Positions 51,127 through 59,900 of a stretch of DNA of 64,000 nt are shown in pieces (positions within the stretch are counted from its first letter, which is position 1; each line of letters begins with the position of its first letter). Under the pieces are notes generated by a model that saw only the letters and a program-made list of their open reading frames with translations, made no database searches and was not told the origin of the DNA. Origin of the DNA: Streptomyces lasiicapitis (GTDB taxonomy: Bacteria; Actinomycetota; Actinomycetes; Streptomycetales; Streptomycetaceae). The translations under genes and the position numbers were made by a program. Where the stretch lies: positions 488,235 through 552,234 of the forward strand of contig NZ_BMNG01000001.1 in assembly GCF_014646335.1 (NCBI RefSeq), given 5' to 3'.

Positions 51127-51155
51127 ACTGTAACGCGATACATCGCGTCACTCAA
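51127..51155 (-). promoter_or_regulatory. drrAB promoter with 16-bp palindromic operator in the spacer
   Basis: On the minus strand TTGAGT (51150-51155) and TACAGT (51127-51132) are 17 bp apart. The spacer is almost wholly the palindrome acgcgat-ac-atcgcgt (51133-51148), with perfect 7-bp arms. A repressor there would block RNA polymerase directly; a PadR- or TetR-type is most likely. Confidence 0.7.
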
Positions 51156-51220
51156 TGGATTTGTGCGGCTCGGGGAGAACCGACGGAGCGCGCCGCCTCG
51201 TCGCGCGCCCCCCCTGTCGG

Positions 51221-52471
51221 TCAGCCGATGACCGTGTAGCCCGCGTCCCGCAGGGCCGCGCCGACCTCCGCGCAGTGCTCGGGACCCTTCGTCTCCAGCT
51301 GCAGCTCCACCTCCGCCTCCGTGAGCCCGAGCCGGGGATCCGTACGCACGTGGCGCACGTCGAGGACGTTGGCGTCGACCTCCGAGAGCACCCCGAGGAG
51401 CGTGGCCAGGGCGCCCGGCCGGTCCGTCAGGCGCAGCCGCAGCGACAGATAGCGGCCCGCCGCCGCCATGCCGTGGCGCAGGATGCGCTGCGTCAGGAGC
51501 GGGTCCACGTTGCCGCCGGAGAGCAGCGCGACGACCGGGCCCTCGAAGGCGCGCGGATCGCTCAGCAGCGCCGCCACCGGGCTCGCGCCCGCGGGTTCGA
51601 CGACCATCTTGGCCCGCTCCAGGCACAGCAGCAAGGCACTCGACAGATCGTCCTCGGAGACCGTCACGATCCGGTCCACGAGCTCCTCGATGATCGGGAA
51701 CGGTACGTCGCCGGGGCGCCCCACCTTGATGCCGTCCGCCATCGTCGCCGGGTGGTCGATCGACACCGGGCGGCCCGCGGCCAGCGAGGGCACGTACGCC
51801 GCCGAACCCGCCGCCTGCACTCCCACCAGGCGCACGTCCGGGCGCAGCGACTTCACCGCGACGGCGATGCCCGCGGCCAGGCCGCCGCCGCCCACGCCGA
51901 CGACGATCGTGCGCACCTCCGGGCACTGCTCCAGGATCTCCAGGCCGACGGTGCCCTGTCCGGCGACGACGTCGGGGTGGTCGAAGGGGTGGATGAAGAC
52001 CGCGCCCGTCTCGCGCGCGTAGTCCTGCGCGGCCGCCAGCGTCTCGTCGACGACCTGGCCGCGCAGCCGGACCTCCGCGCCGTAGTCGCGGGTCGCCGCG
52101 ACCTTCGGCAGCGGGGCGCCGACCGGCATGAACACCGTGGAGCGGACGCCGAGCAGCGAGGACGCGAGCGCGACGCCCTGCGCGTGGTTGCCCGCGCTGG
52201 CCGCGACGACGCCCGCCGCGCGCTCCTCGGGGAGGAGCCCCGCGATGCGCACGTAGGCGCCGCGGAGCTTGAAGGAGCCCGTCCGCTGGAGGTTCTCGCA
52301 CTTGAGGTGCACCGGCGCGCCGACGAGCCGCGACAGGTGCCTGCTGCCCTCCATGGCGGTGACCCGGGAGACCCCGAGGAGCATCTTCTGCGCGCCGCGT
52401 ACGTCGTCGAGCGTCACCGTCGGAAAGGAGCGAGTCGTGCGGTAGCTCATGACCGCAGTCTCGCAGTTCAC
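51221..52471 (-). CDS. ilvA: Threonine ammonia-lyase with ACT domain
   Basis: A 416-aa PLP enzyme. GTG 52471 is preferred over ATG 52450 because of AAGAGGAGACGCGC just upstream. The fold-II PLP lysine is K68 in GSFKLRGAY; ASAGNHAQGVALAS and VGVGGGGLAAGIAVAV (phosphate loop) are intact. The C-terminal ACT domain (about 335-416, LSLRLRLTDRPGALATLLG) suggests allosteric control. The reaction is threonine to 2-oxobutyrate and ammonia. Length matches the single-ACT biodegradative/intermediate type; biosynthetic versus degradative role is open. Confidence 0.93.
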   Translation of the reverse strand: MNCETAVMSYRTTRSFPTVTLDDVRGAQKMLLGVSRVTAMEGSRHLSRLVGAPVHLKCENLQRTGSFKLRGAYVRIAGLLPEERAAGVVAASAGNHAQGVALASSLLGVRSTVFMPVGAPLPKVAATRDYGAEVRLRGQVVDETLAAAQDYARETGAVFIHPFDHPDVVAGQGTVGLEILEQCPEVRTIVVGVGGGGLAAGIAVAVKSLRPDVRLVGVQAAGSAAYVPSLAAGRPVSIDHPATMADGIKVGRPGDVPFPIIEELVDRIVTVSEDDLSSALLLCLERAKMVVEPAGASPVAALLSDPRAFEGPVVALLSGGNVDPLLTQRILRHGMAAAGRYLSLRLRLTDRPGALATLLGVLSEVDANVLDVRHVRTDPRLGLTEAEVELQLETKGPEHCAEVGAALRDAGYTVIG

Positions 52472-52595
52472 GCGCGTCTCCTCTTGATGTGACCAAGCGG
52501 CGAGACGGGTTTGCGCAGCGCCGGTACGGGTAGCGCCCGGGCCGCGTACCCTGTCCCCCAATCCATCACCCTTCCCATGAAGTGAGCCCCCGGCC

Positions 52596-53108
52596 ATGCC
52601 CACAACTCCGGACATGACGACCGCCAGCGATCCCGGCCTCCTCGATACGTTGCAGCACCAGGTAGCGGTGTTCGCCCGGCGTGCCGAGCAGACGCGCCTC
52701 GGCGGCGTCGGACAGGTCCGCAACTCCATGGACCGCGCCGCGTATCTGCTGCTCAACCGCCTCGACAAGGAAGGTCCGATGGGCGTCAAGGCGCTCGCGG
52801 CGAGCATGGGCATCGACTCGTCGACCGTCACCCGGCAGGTCGCGCCCCTCGTCGACACCGGCCTGGTCAAGCGCACCTCGCACCCCGAGGACGGCCGCGC
52901 GGTCGTGCTCCAGCTCTCGCCGCGCGGGCAGGCCCGCCTGGACGAGGTCCGCTCCTCGCGCCGCGAACTCATGGCGGAGCTCACGCACGACTGGGCTCCC
53001 GCCGAACGCGAGAGCTTCACCGCGCTCCTCACCCGCTTCAACACCGCGCTCTCGGCGCGGCAGTCCGCCCAGGGGGTGCCGGAGTCCGTCGCTCCGGCCG
53101 ACTCCTGA
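52596..53108 (+). CDS. MarR-family regulator
   Basis: A 170-aa protein. The winged helix is visible in AAYLLLNRLDKEGPMGVKAL, GIDSSTVTRQVAPLVDTGLV and RTSHPEDGRAVVLQLSPRGQ (about residues 50-115), the latter being the beta-wing. It is divergent from threonine ammonia-lyase and followed by a strong hairpin, so it is probably a monocistronic regulator. Ligand unknown; regulation of the neighbour is possible but not shown. Confidence 0.92.
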   Translation: MPTTPDMTTASDPGLLDTLQHQVAVFARRAEQTRLGGVGQVRNSMDRAAYLLLNRLDKEGPMGVKALAASMGIDSSTVTRQVAPLVDTGLVKRTSHPEDGRAVVLQLSPRGQARLDEVRSSRRELMAELTHDWAPAERESFTALLTRFNTALSARQSAQGVPESVAPADS

Positions 53109-53110
53109 CA

Positions 53111-53145
53111 GCCCGGCCGCGGTCCGCCGACTGCCGCGGCCGGGC
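53111..53145. terminator. Hairpin after marR
   Basis: Perfect 12-bp arms (gcccggccgcgg at 53111-53122; complement 53134-53145) with an 11-nt loop, immediately after the marR stop. Confidence 0.8.
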
Positions 53146-53256
53146 GACGGGCGGACCCCGAGCGAGGGTGTCCGCTCGCGCAGGGCTCTTGACCTGGGCG
53201 CCGTGCCTGGCCTCAGATGAAACCGGGTCCCTCTATGCCGTAGGGCGGGAGGCGCG

Positions 53257-53763
53257 GTGCGAGAGCGGCAGGCCGATCAACAGGCCCGCCGCGCCCGGGA
53301 GTTCCAGGCGTTCGTCGCGGGCGCGGCAGGGCGTCTTCTGCATGCCGCCACGCTGCTGACCGGTGAGCGGGCCGACGCCAATCCGCGCGCGCGGGCGCTG
53401 CTCACGGCCGCTCTCGCGGCCACGTACGCCTCATGGGACCGGCTGCGGGGCGAGGACCCGTACGACCGCACCCGTACCGTCCTCGTCGTCCGCTACGCGC
53501 GCGGGGCGTGGCGGCGGGGCCGCGGGGACGGGGGGCTGCTCTCCCGGCTCGCGCCGCAGGAGCGGATCGTGCTGGTCCTTCGGTTGTACGAAGGCGTGGC
53601 CGAGGAGCAGACCGCGGCGCTGCTCGGGTTGCCCGTGGAGCGGGTGCGCACGATGTGCGCGCGGGCCGTCACCGCCGTGCTCCACCCCCCTCGGGGGCCT
53701 GCTCCCTCCTCCTCGGCTCCCCCTGTGCCGCCCGGGGCGCTCGGGAAGGCGGCTTCGTCGTGA
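53257..53763 (+). CDS. SigE-like extracytoplasmic sigma factor, degenerate region 2
   Basis: A 168-aa protein with GTG start after GGGAGGCGCG. The order EFQAFVAGAAGRLLHAATLLTG (region 2 start) and YASWDRLRGEDPYDRTRTVL, then a good region 4 helix-turn-helix: LAPQERIVLVLRLYEGVAEE, QTAALLGLPVERVRTMCARA (about 100-140). The usual DLVQ-type helix in region 2 is altered (PRARALLTAALA), so promoter recognition may be weak or it may act as a non-sigma partner. It overlaps the next gene GTGA, which encodes a small membrane protein, as ECF sigma/anti-sigma pairs do. Confidence 0.78.
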   Translation: MRERQADQQARRAREFQAFVAGAAGRLLHAATLLTGERADANPRARALLTAALAATYASWDRLRGEDPYDRTRTVLVVRYARGAWRRGRGDGGLLSRLAPQERIVLVLRLYEGVAEEQTAALLGLPVERVRTMCARAVTAVLHPPRGPAPSSSAPPVPPGALGKAASS

Positions 53764-54014
53764 GCCAGCAGGAACGCCGCGAAGCCGTTGTACGACAGCT
53801 CCTCGACGCCGGGGGGCCGTCCTCCGTGCCGCCCGAGCTGCACGGGGACGCCGTGCGGCGCGGAAGCCGCATGCTGCGGCGGCGGACGCTGGCGCGGCGG
53901 CTGCTGTGGGTGGTGCTGCTCGCCGCCGTGGTGGCCTTCACCATCTGGGCCGCGGAGGCCCAGCCCTGGGTGGAGCCACCGTCCCGCACCACGCCACCGC
54001 TCACTCGCTGGTGA
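53760..54014 (+). CDS. Small membrane protein coupled to the sigma-like gene
   Basis: An 84-aa protein translated from GTG 53760, overlapping the preceding stop by 4 bp. The N-terminus is charged (SQQERREAVVRQLLDAG), followed by a basic stretch (RRGSRMLRRRTLARR) and one transmembrane segment (LLWVVLLAAVVAFTIWA), then a short Pro/Thr-rich end. The positively charged stretch before the segment implies a cytoplasmic N-terminus. It could be a minimal anti-sigma factor, but I see no zinc-binding or ASD-like motif. Confidence 0.72.
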   Translation: MSQQERREAVVRQLLDAGGPSSVPPELHGDAVRRGSRMLRRRTLARRLLWVVLLAAVVAFTIWAAEAQPWVEPPSRTTPPLTRW

Positions 54015-54022
54015 CCCATGAA

Positions 54023-54094
54023 GGCAGCCCAGGCCGACCATGGCCTTCCGGACGGCGGTGACACCGGCGGGAGGAGGGATCAGCCTGGGCTGCC
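54023..54094. terminator. Inverted repeat between convergent genes
   Basis: Perfect 12-bp arms (ggcagcccaggc at 54023-54034; complement at 54083-54094) with a 48-nt loop lie between the sigma-operon end and the end of metB. Candidate bidirectional terminator. Confidence 0.55.
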
Positions 54095-54118
54095 CGAACC
54101 GTTCAGCGCAGGGCGCGC

Positions 54119-55273
54119 TTAGCCCAGTGCCTGCTGCAGGTCCGCCAGGAGGTCGTCCGCCGACTCGATGCCTACGGAGAGGCGGACCAGGTCGGCGGGG
54201 ACCTCCAGGGCGGAGCCCGCGGTGGAGGCGTGGGTCATGCGGCCGGGGTGTTCGATGAGGGACTCGACGCCGCCGAGGGACTCGCCCAGGGTGAACAGCT
54301 TGGCGCGGTCGCAGACCGCGACGGCCGCCGCCTCGCCGCCCTCCACCTGGAAGGACACCATGCCGCCGAACGCCTTCATCTGCTTCGCGGCGATCTCGTG
54401 GCCCGGGTGGGATTCGAGTCCGGGGTAGAGAACCTTCGTCACGCGCGGGTGGCGCGTGAGCATGTCGGCGATCCGCGTGGCGTTCTCGCTGTGCCGGTCC
54501 ATGCGTACGGCGAGCGTCTTCACGCCGCGCAGCACCAGCCAGGAGTCGAACGGGCCGGCCACGGCCCCCATCGCGTTCTGGTGGTACGCCAGCTCCTCAC
54601 CGAGATCGGCGTCGTCGACGACGAGCGCGCCGCCGACGACGTCGGAGTGCCCGCCCATGTACTTCGTGAGGGAGTGCACGACGACGTCCGCCCCGAGGGC
54701 GAGCGGCTGCTGGAGGTAGGGGCTGGCGAAGGTGTTGTCGACGACGAGCCGCGCGCCCGCCTCACGGGCGATCTGGGCGGTGGCCTCGATGTCGGTGATG
54801 CCGAGCAGCGGGTTGGAGGGCGTCTCCACCCACACGGCCTTCGTGCGCGGCGTGATCGCGGCCCGCACCGACGCCGGGTCGGAGGTGTCGGCGACCGACC
54901 ACTCGACGCCCCACCGGGAGACGACCTTGTCGAACAGACGGAACGTACCGCCGTAGGCGTCATTGGGGATGACGACATGGTCACCGGGACCGAGCAGCGT
55001 ACGCAGCAGGCAGTCCTCGGCGGCGAGGCCGGAGGCGAAGGCGAGGCCGCGGCGGCCGCCTTCGAGGGCGGCGAGGTTCTCCTCGAGCGCGGTGCGCGTC
55101 GGGTTGGCGCTGCGGCTGTATTCGTAGCCGCCGCGCAGTCCGCCGACTCCGTCCTGCTTGTACGTGGACACCTGGTAGATGGGCGGGACGACGGCGCCGG
55201 TCAGCGGGTCGGCGGTGTTGCCCGCGTGGATGGCGACGGTCTCGAAGCTCTGGCTGCTGTGCGAGTCACTCAT
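54119..55273 (-). CDS. metB: Cystathionine gamma-synthase / trans-sulfuration enzyme
   Basis: A 384-aa fold-I PLP enzyme. Signatures: YEYSRSANPTRTALEENLAA, YGGTFRLFDKV, ETPSNPLLGITDI and the PLP-lysine segment VVVHSLTKYMGGHSDVVGG (K204), then ESLGGVESLIEHPGRMTHAS near the end. The chemistry is gamma-replacement on O-acyl-homoserine by cysteine, or the reverse gamma-elimination; metB and metC/mccB types are hard to tell apart by eye. It is divergent from the tetratricopeptide-like membrane protein gene. Confidence 0.9.
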   Translation of the reverse strand: MSDSHSSQSFETVAIHAGNTADPLTGAVVPPIYQVSTYKQDGVGGLRGGYEYSRSANPTRTALEENLAALEGGRRGLAFASGLAAEDCLLRTLLGPGDHVVIPNDAYGGTFRLFDKVVSRWGVEWSVADTSDPASVRAAITPRTKAVWVETPSNPLLGITDIEATAQIAREAGARLVVDNTFASPYLQQPLALGADVVVHSLTKYMGGHSDVVGGALVVDDADLGEELAYHQNAMGAVAGPFDSWLVLRGVKTLAVRMDRHSENATRIADMLTRHPRVTKVLYPGLESHPGHEIAAKQMKAFGGMVSFQVEGGEAAAVAVCDRAKLFTLGESLGGVESLIEHPGRMTHASTAGSALEVPADLVRLSVGIESADDLLADLQQALG

Positions 55274-55406
55274 GCGGCCTGAGCGTAATGGGGGACGGCG
55301 GCGGGGGCCGGGCGGGGAGCGGTGGGCGCGGGCGGGCGCGGGCAGGTTGACCGGCCGAGGCGGCCAGGTTGGCCAATTGTCACAGGCGTCTGGTTCGCTT
55401 GTACGT

Positions 55407-56525
55407 ATGGAGATTCTCTGGGTCCTGATGGCAGTGGTGATGATCGGGGCGGTGCTCGGGCCGTACCTGCTGCGCAGGCGCGGCGGAATCCGGCAGGTGC
55501 ACCCGGGCGCCCCGGACGCGGCGGACCCGGCGAACTACGGCTTCGCGCTCCAGGAGGAGCTGGACATCCGCATGCCGGGCCCGGACGCCGACCTCCTGGA
55601 GGTCCTCGACCTGGTGCAGCGCACGCAGGACTGGCGCGCCGCGTCGCAGCTGCTCGCCGGGACGGAGGTGCACGGCGAGCAGCGCTGGCAGCGCGTGCAG
55701 GCCTTCGCGGGCGCCGCGTCCCTGGAGCTGCAGCAGCGGCCGGGCGGCGTGAGCGATACGCCTGGCGGGCAGTGGCTGCGGGTGTGGCGGGCGGAGGCGC
55801 CGAAGGACGCGGGCGGCGCGGCGGTGCACGCGGAGTTCCTGGTGCAGCAGGCCTGGCGATCGGCGACGGCGGGGACGGACGAGTTCCGGATCATCCTGGA
55901 GGAGGCGAAGGAGGCCTGCTCGCAGGCGGCCCTCCTCTCCCCCGGCGACCCCATTCCGTACATCGTGGAGCTGTCGATCGCCCGCGGCCTCGCCTATCAG
56001 CGCGCGGAGTTCGAGCAGCTATGGCTGAAGATCCTGGACCGCGCGCCCGCGCACATGGGCGCGCATCTGGCGGCGCTGCACTACTGGTGCGAGAAGTGGC
56101 ACGGAACCCGCGAGGAGGCGTACGCCTTCGCGGAGGCCGCCGCCGCCCGCGCCCCCAAGGGCTCGCTGCTCTCGGCGCTGCCGCTGTTCGCGGTGTACGA
56201 GCACCTGCCCGAGGTGAACCTGGTGCGCGGGTTCTACCAGAGCGAGGTCGTGACCAAGGCGATCGAGGGCGCCCAGTTCGCGGTGCACTCCGCACGCCCG
56301 GACGACCCGATGCTGGCCCACGTCCGCCACCTCCTGGTCTTCTTCCTGGTCCGCTGCGAGCGCTGGGGCGAGGCGATGAACCAGATCGTGCACGTCGACG
56401 GCCACGTCGGCGCCCTCCCCTGGACCCTGTCCCCCGACCCCGCCGCGGACTACGCGGTCTACCGCGCCCTGGCGGTCGCGGGCTACGAGGCGAACGGCGG
56501 CAGCCCGGCGACACTGCCGCACTGA
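55407..56525 (+). CDS. Membrane-anchored helical-repeat protein
   Basis: A 372-aa protein. The ATG at 55407 opens with a transmembrane segment (MEILWVLMAVVMIGAVLGPY) and RRR. The rest is helical, TPR-like and cytoplasmic, with patterns such as LLEVLDLVQRTQDWRAASQL and HMGAHLAALHYWCEKWHGTR. It resembles actinobacterial proteins annotated as hypothetical with a TPR-like fold; function unknown. A -35-like TTGTCA (55375-55380) lies 17 bp before TGTACG, so the mRNA may be nearly leaderless. Confidence 0.82.
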   Translation: MEILWVLMAVVMIGAVLGPYLLRRRGGIRQVHPGAPDAADPANYGFALQEELDIRMPGPDADLLEVLDLVQRTQDWRAASQLLAGTEVHGEQRWQRVQAFAGAASLELQQRPGGVSDTPGGQWLRVWRAEAPKDAGGAAVHAEFLVQQAWRSATAGTDEFRIILEEAKEACSQAALLSPGDPIPYIVELSIARGLAYQRAEFEQLWLKILDRAPAHMGAHLAALHYWCEKWHGTREEAYAFAEAAAARAPKGSLLSALPLFAVYEHLPEVNLVRGFYQSEVVTKAIEGAQFAVHSARPDDPMLAHVRHLLVFFLVRCERWGEAMNQIVHVDGHVGALPWTLSPDPAADYAVYRALAVAGYEANGGSPATLPH

Positions 56526-56541
56526 CCTGACCGGCAGGAAT

Positions 56542-56559
56542 GCCGGGCCCCGCCCCGGC
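56542..56559. terminator. Short hairpin before msrA
   Basis: gccggg-ccccgc-cccggc (56542-56547, 56554-56559) lies between the helical-repeat gene and msrA. Followed by gttct; weak terminator candidate. Confidence 0.45.
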
Positions 56560-56608
56560 GTTCTAGCTACTTGCCGCCGCCCAGGCCCGCCACAAGGAGT
56601 GAAACCCC

Positions 56609-57316
56609 ATGATCTTCGGCCGCACGCCCGTCCTCCCCACCCCCGAGGAGGCCCTCAAGGGCCGCGAGACGCCCGAGTTCGAGGTCCCCTCGCGGCACAC
56701 GGTGCTCGGCAACGCGCTGCTGGGCCCCTACCCCGAGGGCCTGGAGGTCGCGGACTTCGGCCTTGGCTGCTTCTGGGGCGCGGAGCGCAAGTTCTGGCAG
56801 ACCGACGGCGTCTGGACGACCCTCGTCGGCTACCAGGGCGGCTTCACCCAGAACCCCTCCTACGAAGAGGTCTGCTCCGGCCTGACCGGCCACACGGAGG
56901 CCGTGCGCGTCGTCTTCGACCCGAGCAAGGTCACGTACGCGGAGCTCCTGAAGCTCTTCTGGGAGTCCCACAACCCCACCCAGGGCTTCCGCCAGGGCAA
57001 CGACGTGGGCACCCAGTACCGCTCCGCGATCTACACCCACAACCCCACCCAGGAAGCCGCGGCCACCGCCTCCCGGGACGCCTACCAGCAGGTCCTCACC
57101 CACGCGGGCCACGGCACCATCACCACCACCGTCCTCCCCGCCGACACCCGCACCTTCTGGCCGGCCGAGCCCTACCACCAGCAGTACCTGGACAAGAACC
57201 CGGACGGCTACTGCGGCATCGGCGGCACGGGCGTGGAACTGAGCCACCCGTCGGAGACGAACTGGGGCCGCGCCTGCCCCACGGGCATCGCGCCCGCACC
57301 GGAAACCACCAACTAA
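56609..57316 (+). CDS. msrA: Peptide methionine sulfoxide reductase A
   Basis: A 235-aa protein from ATG 56609 (after CAAGGAGTG). The catalytic motif GCFWG is at residues 53-57 with the nucleophile Cys54; [20 protein letters not shown] and [20 protein letters not shown] are typical. A C-terminal cysteine region ([15 protein letters not shown]) gives candidate resolving Cys. It reduces methionine-S-sulfoxide in proteins. Followed after 27 bp by an alpha/beta hydrolase gene, likely co-transcribed. Confidence 0.96.
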   Translation: MIFGRTPVLPTPEEALKGRETPEFEVPSRHTVLGNALLGPYPEGLEVADFGLGCFWGAERKFWQTDGVWTTLVGYQGGFTQNPSYEEVCSGLTGHTEAVRVVFDPSKVTYAELLKLFWESHNPTQGFRQGNDVGTQYRSAIYTHNPTQEAAATASRDAYQQVLTHAGHGTITTTVLPADTRTFWPAEPYHQQYLDKNPDGYCGIGGTGVELSHPSETNWGRACPTGIAPAPETTN

Positions 57317-57343
57317 GGCCGACCCCCGACCGGAAGAACCCCC

Positions 57344-58135
57344 GTGCCCCACGCCCAGGCCCCCGACGGCACCGCCCTCCACTACCAACTGCAAGGCTCC
57401 GGCGAGCCGTTGGTGCTGTTGAGCGGGCAGTCCAACAGCATGCGGTGGTGGGACCCGGTCGTCGGGGACTTCGCCGCCGCGTACACGGTCGTGACCGTCG
57501 ACTGGCGTGGGGTCGGGGAGAGCGGTCGGCCCGATACGGACACGTACAGCACGCGCGGGTTCGCCGACGATGTCGCGGCCGTGCTCGATCACGCGGGGAT
57601 CGGGCGGGCCCATGTGTACGGGACGTCCATGGGCGGGCGGGTCGCGCAGTGGCTTGCCGCCGAGTATCCGGAGCGGGTCGAGCGGCTCGTGCTCGGGTGT
57701 ACGTCGCCGGGGGCGCCGCACGGGGTCGAGCGGGGGCCCGAGGTGCGGCGGGCGCTCGCGCAGGGGGATCCGGGGGCGGCGCGGCGGGCGCTGATGGAGC
57801 TGATGTACACACCCGGGTGGATCGCCGCGCAGGAGGCGACCGGGCGTACGGAGTTCCACACGCTCGGGGATCCCTCGATGCCCGCGTACGCCCGCCGCCG
57901 GCATCTGCGGGCCAGCGCCCGGCACGACGCGTGGGACGCGCTGCCCCGGATCGCCGCGCCGACGCTCGTCGTGCACGGCGGCGACGACACGTTCAACCCG
58001 GCCGCCAACGCCCCGCTCCTCGCCGGACGCATCCCGGACGCACGGGCGCGGCTCGTGCCGGGCGCCCGGCACGCGTACTTCGAGGAGTTCGCGGACGTCG
58101 CGACACCGCTGGTGCTCAAGTTCCTGCGGGCCTAG
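57344..58135 (+). CDS. Alpha/beta hydrolase (epoxide hydrolase/lactonase type)
   Basis: A 263-aa protein from GTG 57344 (after GGAAGAACCCCC). Catalytic Ser95 sits in VYGTSMGGRV; the acid is in VVHGGDDTFNP and the base in GARHAYFEEF, giving a full triad in the expected order. The HG-type oxyanion motif is altered (LLSGQSNSMRWWDPV). The fold matches the 3-oxoadipate enol-lactonase-like group. Substrate unknown. It follows msrA. Confidence 0.9.
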   Translation: MPHAQAPDGTALHYQLQGSGEPLVLLSGQSNSMRWWDPVVGDFAAAYTVVTVDWRGVGESGRPDTDTYSTRGFADDVAAVLDHAGIGRAHVYGTSMGGRVAQWLAAEYPERVERLVLGCTSPGAPHGVERGPEVRRALAQGDPGAARRALMELMYTPGWIAAQEATGRTEFHTLGDPSMPAYARRRHLRASARHDAWDALPRIAAPTLVVHGGDDTFNPAANAPLLAGRIPDARARLVPGARHAYFEEFADVATPLVLKFLRA

Positions 58136-58157
58136 CACTCGGCCCCCGTACGGACCC

Positions 58158-58538
58158 TCAGCCCCCGTACGGCCGCGTGATGATCTCCAGGTTGTGGCCG
58201 TCCGGGTCGTTCCAGTACACCCCGCGGCCGCCGTCGTTGGTGTTGATCTCGTTTTCCCGCTTGTGGTACGGGTCCGCCCAGTAGGTGAGGCCCCGGTCCT
58301 TGATGCGGCCGAAGATCGCGTCGAACTCCGCCTCGGAGACGAGGAACGCGTAGTGCTGCGGCGCGATCGGGCCGCCGTCGCCCTCGAAGTAGTCGAGGGT
58401 GACGCCGTTGGGGATGGTCACGGGGATGAACGGGCCGTACTGCGGGCCGACTTCGAGGCCCAGGATGTCGGCGAGGAACTGCGCGGACGCCTTCTTGTCG
58501 GCGGCTGCGACGATCGTGTGGTTCAGCTCGATGGTCAT
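58158..58538 (-). CDS. VOC-family (glyoxalase-like) protein
   Basis: A 126-aa protein with two beta-alpha-beta-beta-beta halves: NHTIVAAADKKASAQFLADI and ILGLEVGPQYGPFIPVTIPN in the first, then IKDRGLTYWADPYHKRENEI, GGRGVYWNDPDGHNLEIITR in the second. The last stretch is the classical VOC ending. Metal ligands (H8, a second-half E) are plausible. Small, cytoplasmic; substrate unknown. Confidence 0.9.
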   Translation of the reverse strand: MTIELNHTIVAAADKKASAQFLADILGLEVGPQYGPFIPVTIPNGVTLDYFEGDGGPIAPQHYAFLVSEAEFDAIFGRIKDRGLTYWADPYHKRENEINTNDGGRGVYWNDPDGHNLEIITRPYGG

Positions 58539-58729
58539 CGTGCGGACCTCCTCGGTGTCTGGCCTGGTGACATGTCCGGCCGGTGGTGACCGGCCGCTCT
58601 GTCCGACACCGAGAACGTTAGATCCGTGCGCCCCGCACCGACATCGGTCACCGGGCCCTGCGGCCGTGCGCTTTGCGCCCTAGGCCGCTGGTCCCAGGCG
58701 ATTTCCGGACACCCGGAACGGGCCTGCGA

Positions 58730-59782
58730 TCAGATCGTCGCCGCGTCGATCACGAAGCGGTAGCGCACGTCGCTCGCGAGGACACGCTCGTACGCCGAAT
58801 TGATCTGCGAGGCCGGGATCAGCTCGATCTCCGCGCCCAGGCCGTGCTCGGCGCAGAAGTCCAGCATCTCCTGGGTCTCCTGGATGCCGCCGATGCCGGA
58901 GCCCGCGAGGGTCTTGCGGCCGGCGATCAGGGAGAAGAGGTTCAGGGATACGGGCTCCTCGGGGGCGCCCACGTTGACGAACGCGCCGTCCGTCTTCAGC
59001 AGGCCCAGGTACTTGTCGAGGGGCAGCGGCGCCGAGACGGTGGAGACGATCAGGTCGAGGCTGCCGGCGAGCTGCGCGAAGGTGGCGTCGTCGCTGGTCG
59101 CGTAGTAGTGGTCGGCGCCCAGCTTCAGGCCGTCGTCCTTCTTGCGCAGGGACTGCGACAGGACGGTCACCTCGGCGCCCATGGCGTGCGCGATCTTGAC
59201 GGCCATGTGGCCGAGACCGCCGAGGCCGACGACGGCGACCTTCTTGCCGGGGCCCGCGTTCCAGTGGGCCAGCGGGGAGTACGTGGTGACGCCCGCGCAC
59301 AGCAGCGGCGCGGCGACGTCCAGGGAGAGGCCGTCGGGGATGCGGAGGGTGAAGGCCTCGTCGACGACGATGCGGGTGGAGTAGCCGCCGTAGGTGGGCT
59401 CGCCGTTCTTGTCGAGGGCGTTGTACGTCTGGATGTTGCCCTTGAGGCAGTACTGCTCCAGGCCCGCCTCGCAGTTCTCGCACTCACGGCACGAGTCGAC
59501 CATGCAGCCGACGCCGACGCGGTCGCCGACCTTGAACTTGGTGACGTCCGCGCCGACCTCCGCCACGACTCCGGCGATCTCGTGGCCGGGCACCATCGGG
59601 AAGATGCCCTCGCCCCAGCCGTCGCGGGCCTGGTGGATGTCGGAGTGGCAGATGCCGGCGTACTTGACGTCGATCAGTACGTCGGAGGCGCCGACGGGGC
59701 GGCGCTCGATGGTGGTGCGCTCCAGCGGGGCCTTGGCCGAGGCCGCGGCGTACGCGGGGACATTCTGGGTCTGTGCGGTCAT
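58730..59782 (-). CDS. Zinc-dependent alcohol dehydrogenase (CAD-like)
   Basis: A 350-aa protein; ATG at 59782. Catalytic zinc: CHSD in [20 protein letters not shown] and [10 protein letters not shown]. Structural zinc: the four-cysteine motif in [23 protein letters not shown]-binding: [17 protein letters not shown]. The pattern is that of the cinnamyl-alcohol-dehydrogenase-like NADP enzymes (YahK type). It oxidises/reduces alcohol/aldehyde pairs. It is divergent from the XRE regulator gene. Confidence 0.94.
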   Translation of the reverse strand: MTAQTQNVPAYAAASAKAPLERTTIERRPVGASDVLIDVKYAGICHSDIHQARDGWGEGIFPMVPGHEIAGVVAEVGADVTKFKVGDRVGVGCMVDSCRECENCEAGLEQYCLKGNIQTYNALDKNGEPTYGGYSTRIVVDEAFTLRIPDGLSLDVAAPLLCAGVTTYSPLAHWNAGPGKKVAVVGLGGLGHMAVKIAHAMGAEVTVLSQSLRKKDDGLKLGADHYYATSDDATFAQLAGSLDLIVSTVSAPLPLDKYLGLLKTDGAFVNVGAPEEPVSLNLFSLIAGRKTLAGSGIGGIQETQEMLDFCAEHGLGAEIELIPASQINSAYERVLASDVRYRFVIDAATI

Positions 59783-59848
59783 GTCCACGAGGCTGTCACC
59801 TGCGGAAAGGGCCACCCAGCCCTCCGTTGTGCCTACGTCGGGCGGTCC

Positions 59849-59862
59849 TACCACCACTGGTA
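59849..59862. promoter_or_regulatory. Operator-like palindrome between adh and the XRE regulator
   Basis: tacca-ccac-tggta has perfect 5-bp arms in the 118-bp divergent spacer, 38 bp upstream of the regulator start. MmyB-type regulators commonly control a divergent oxidoreductase gene, so this is a candidate operator. Confidence 0.5.
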
Positions 59863-59900
59863 TCAGGCTCATCCGCGTACGACCCTGAATACTGGAACGC

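Noticed and set aside
55274..55406. SAM or cobalamin riboswitch upstream of metB
   Set aside because: The 133-bp divergent spacer shows no conserved riboswitch core that I can recognise, and it is too short for a full aptamer plus promoters.
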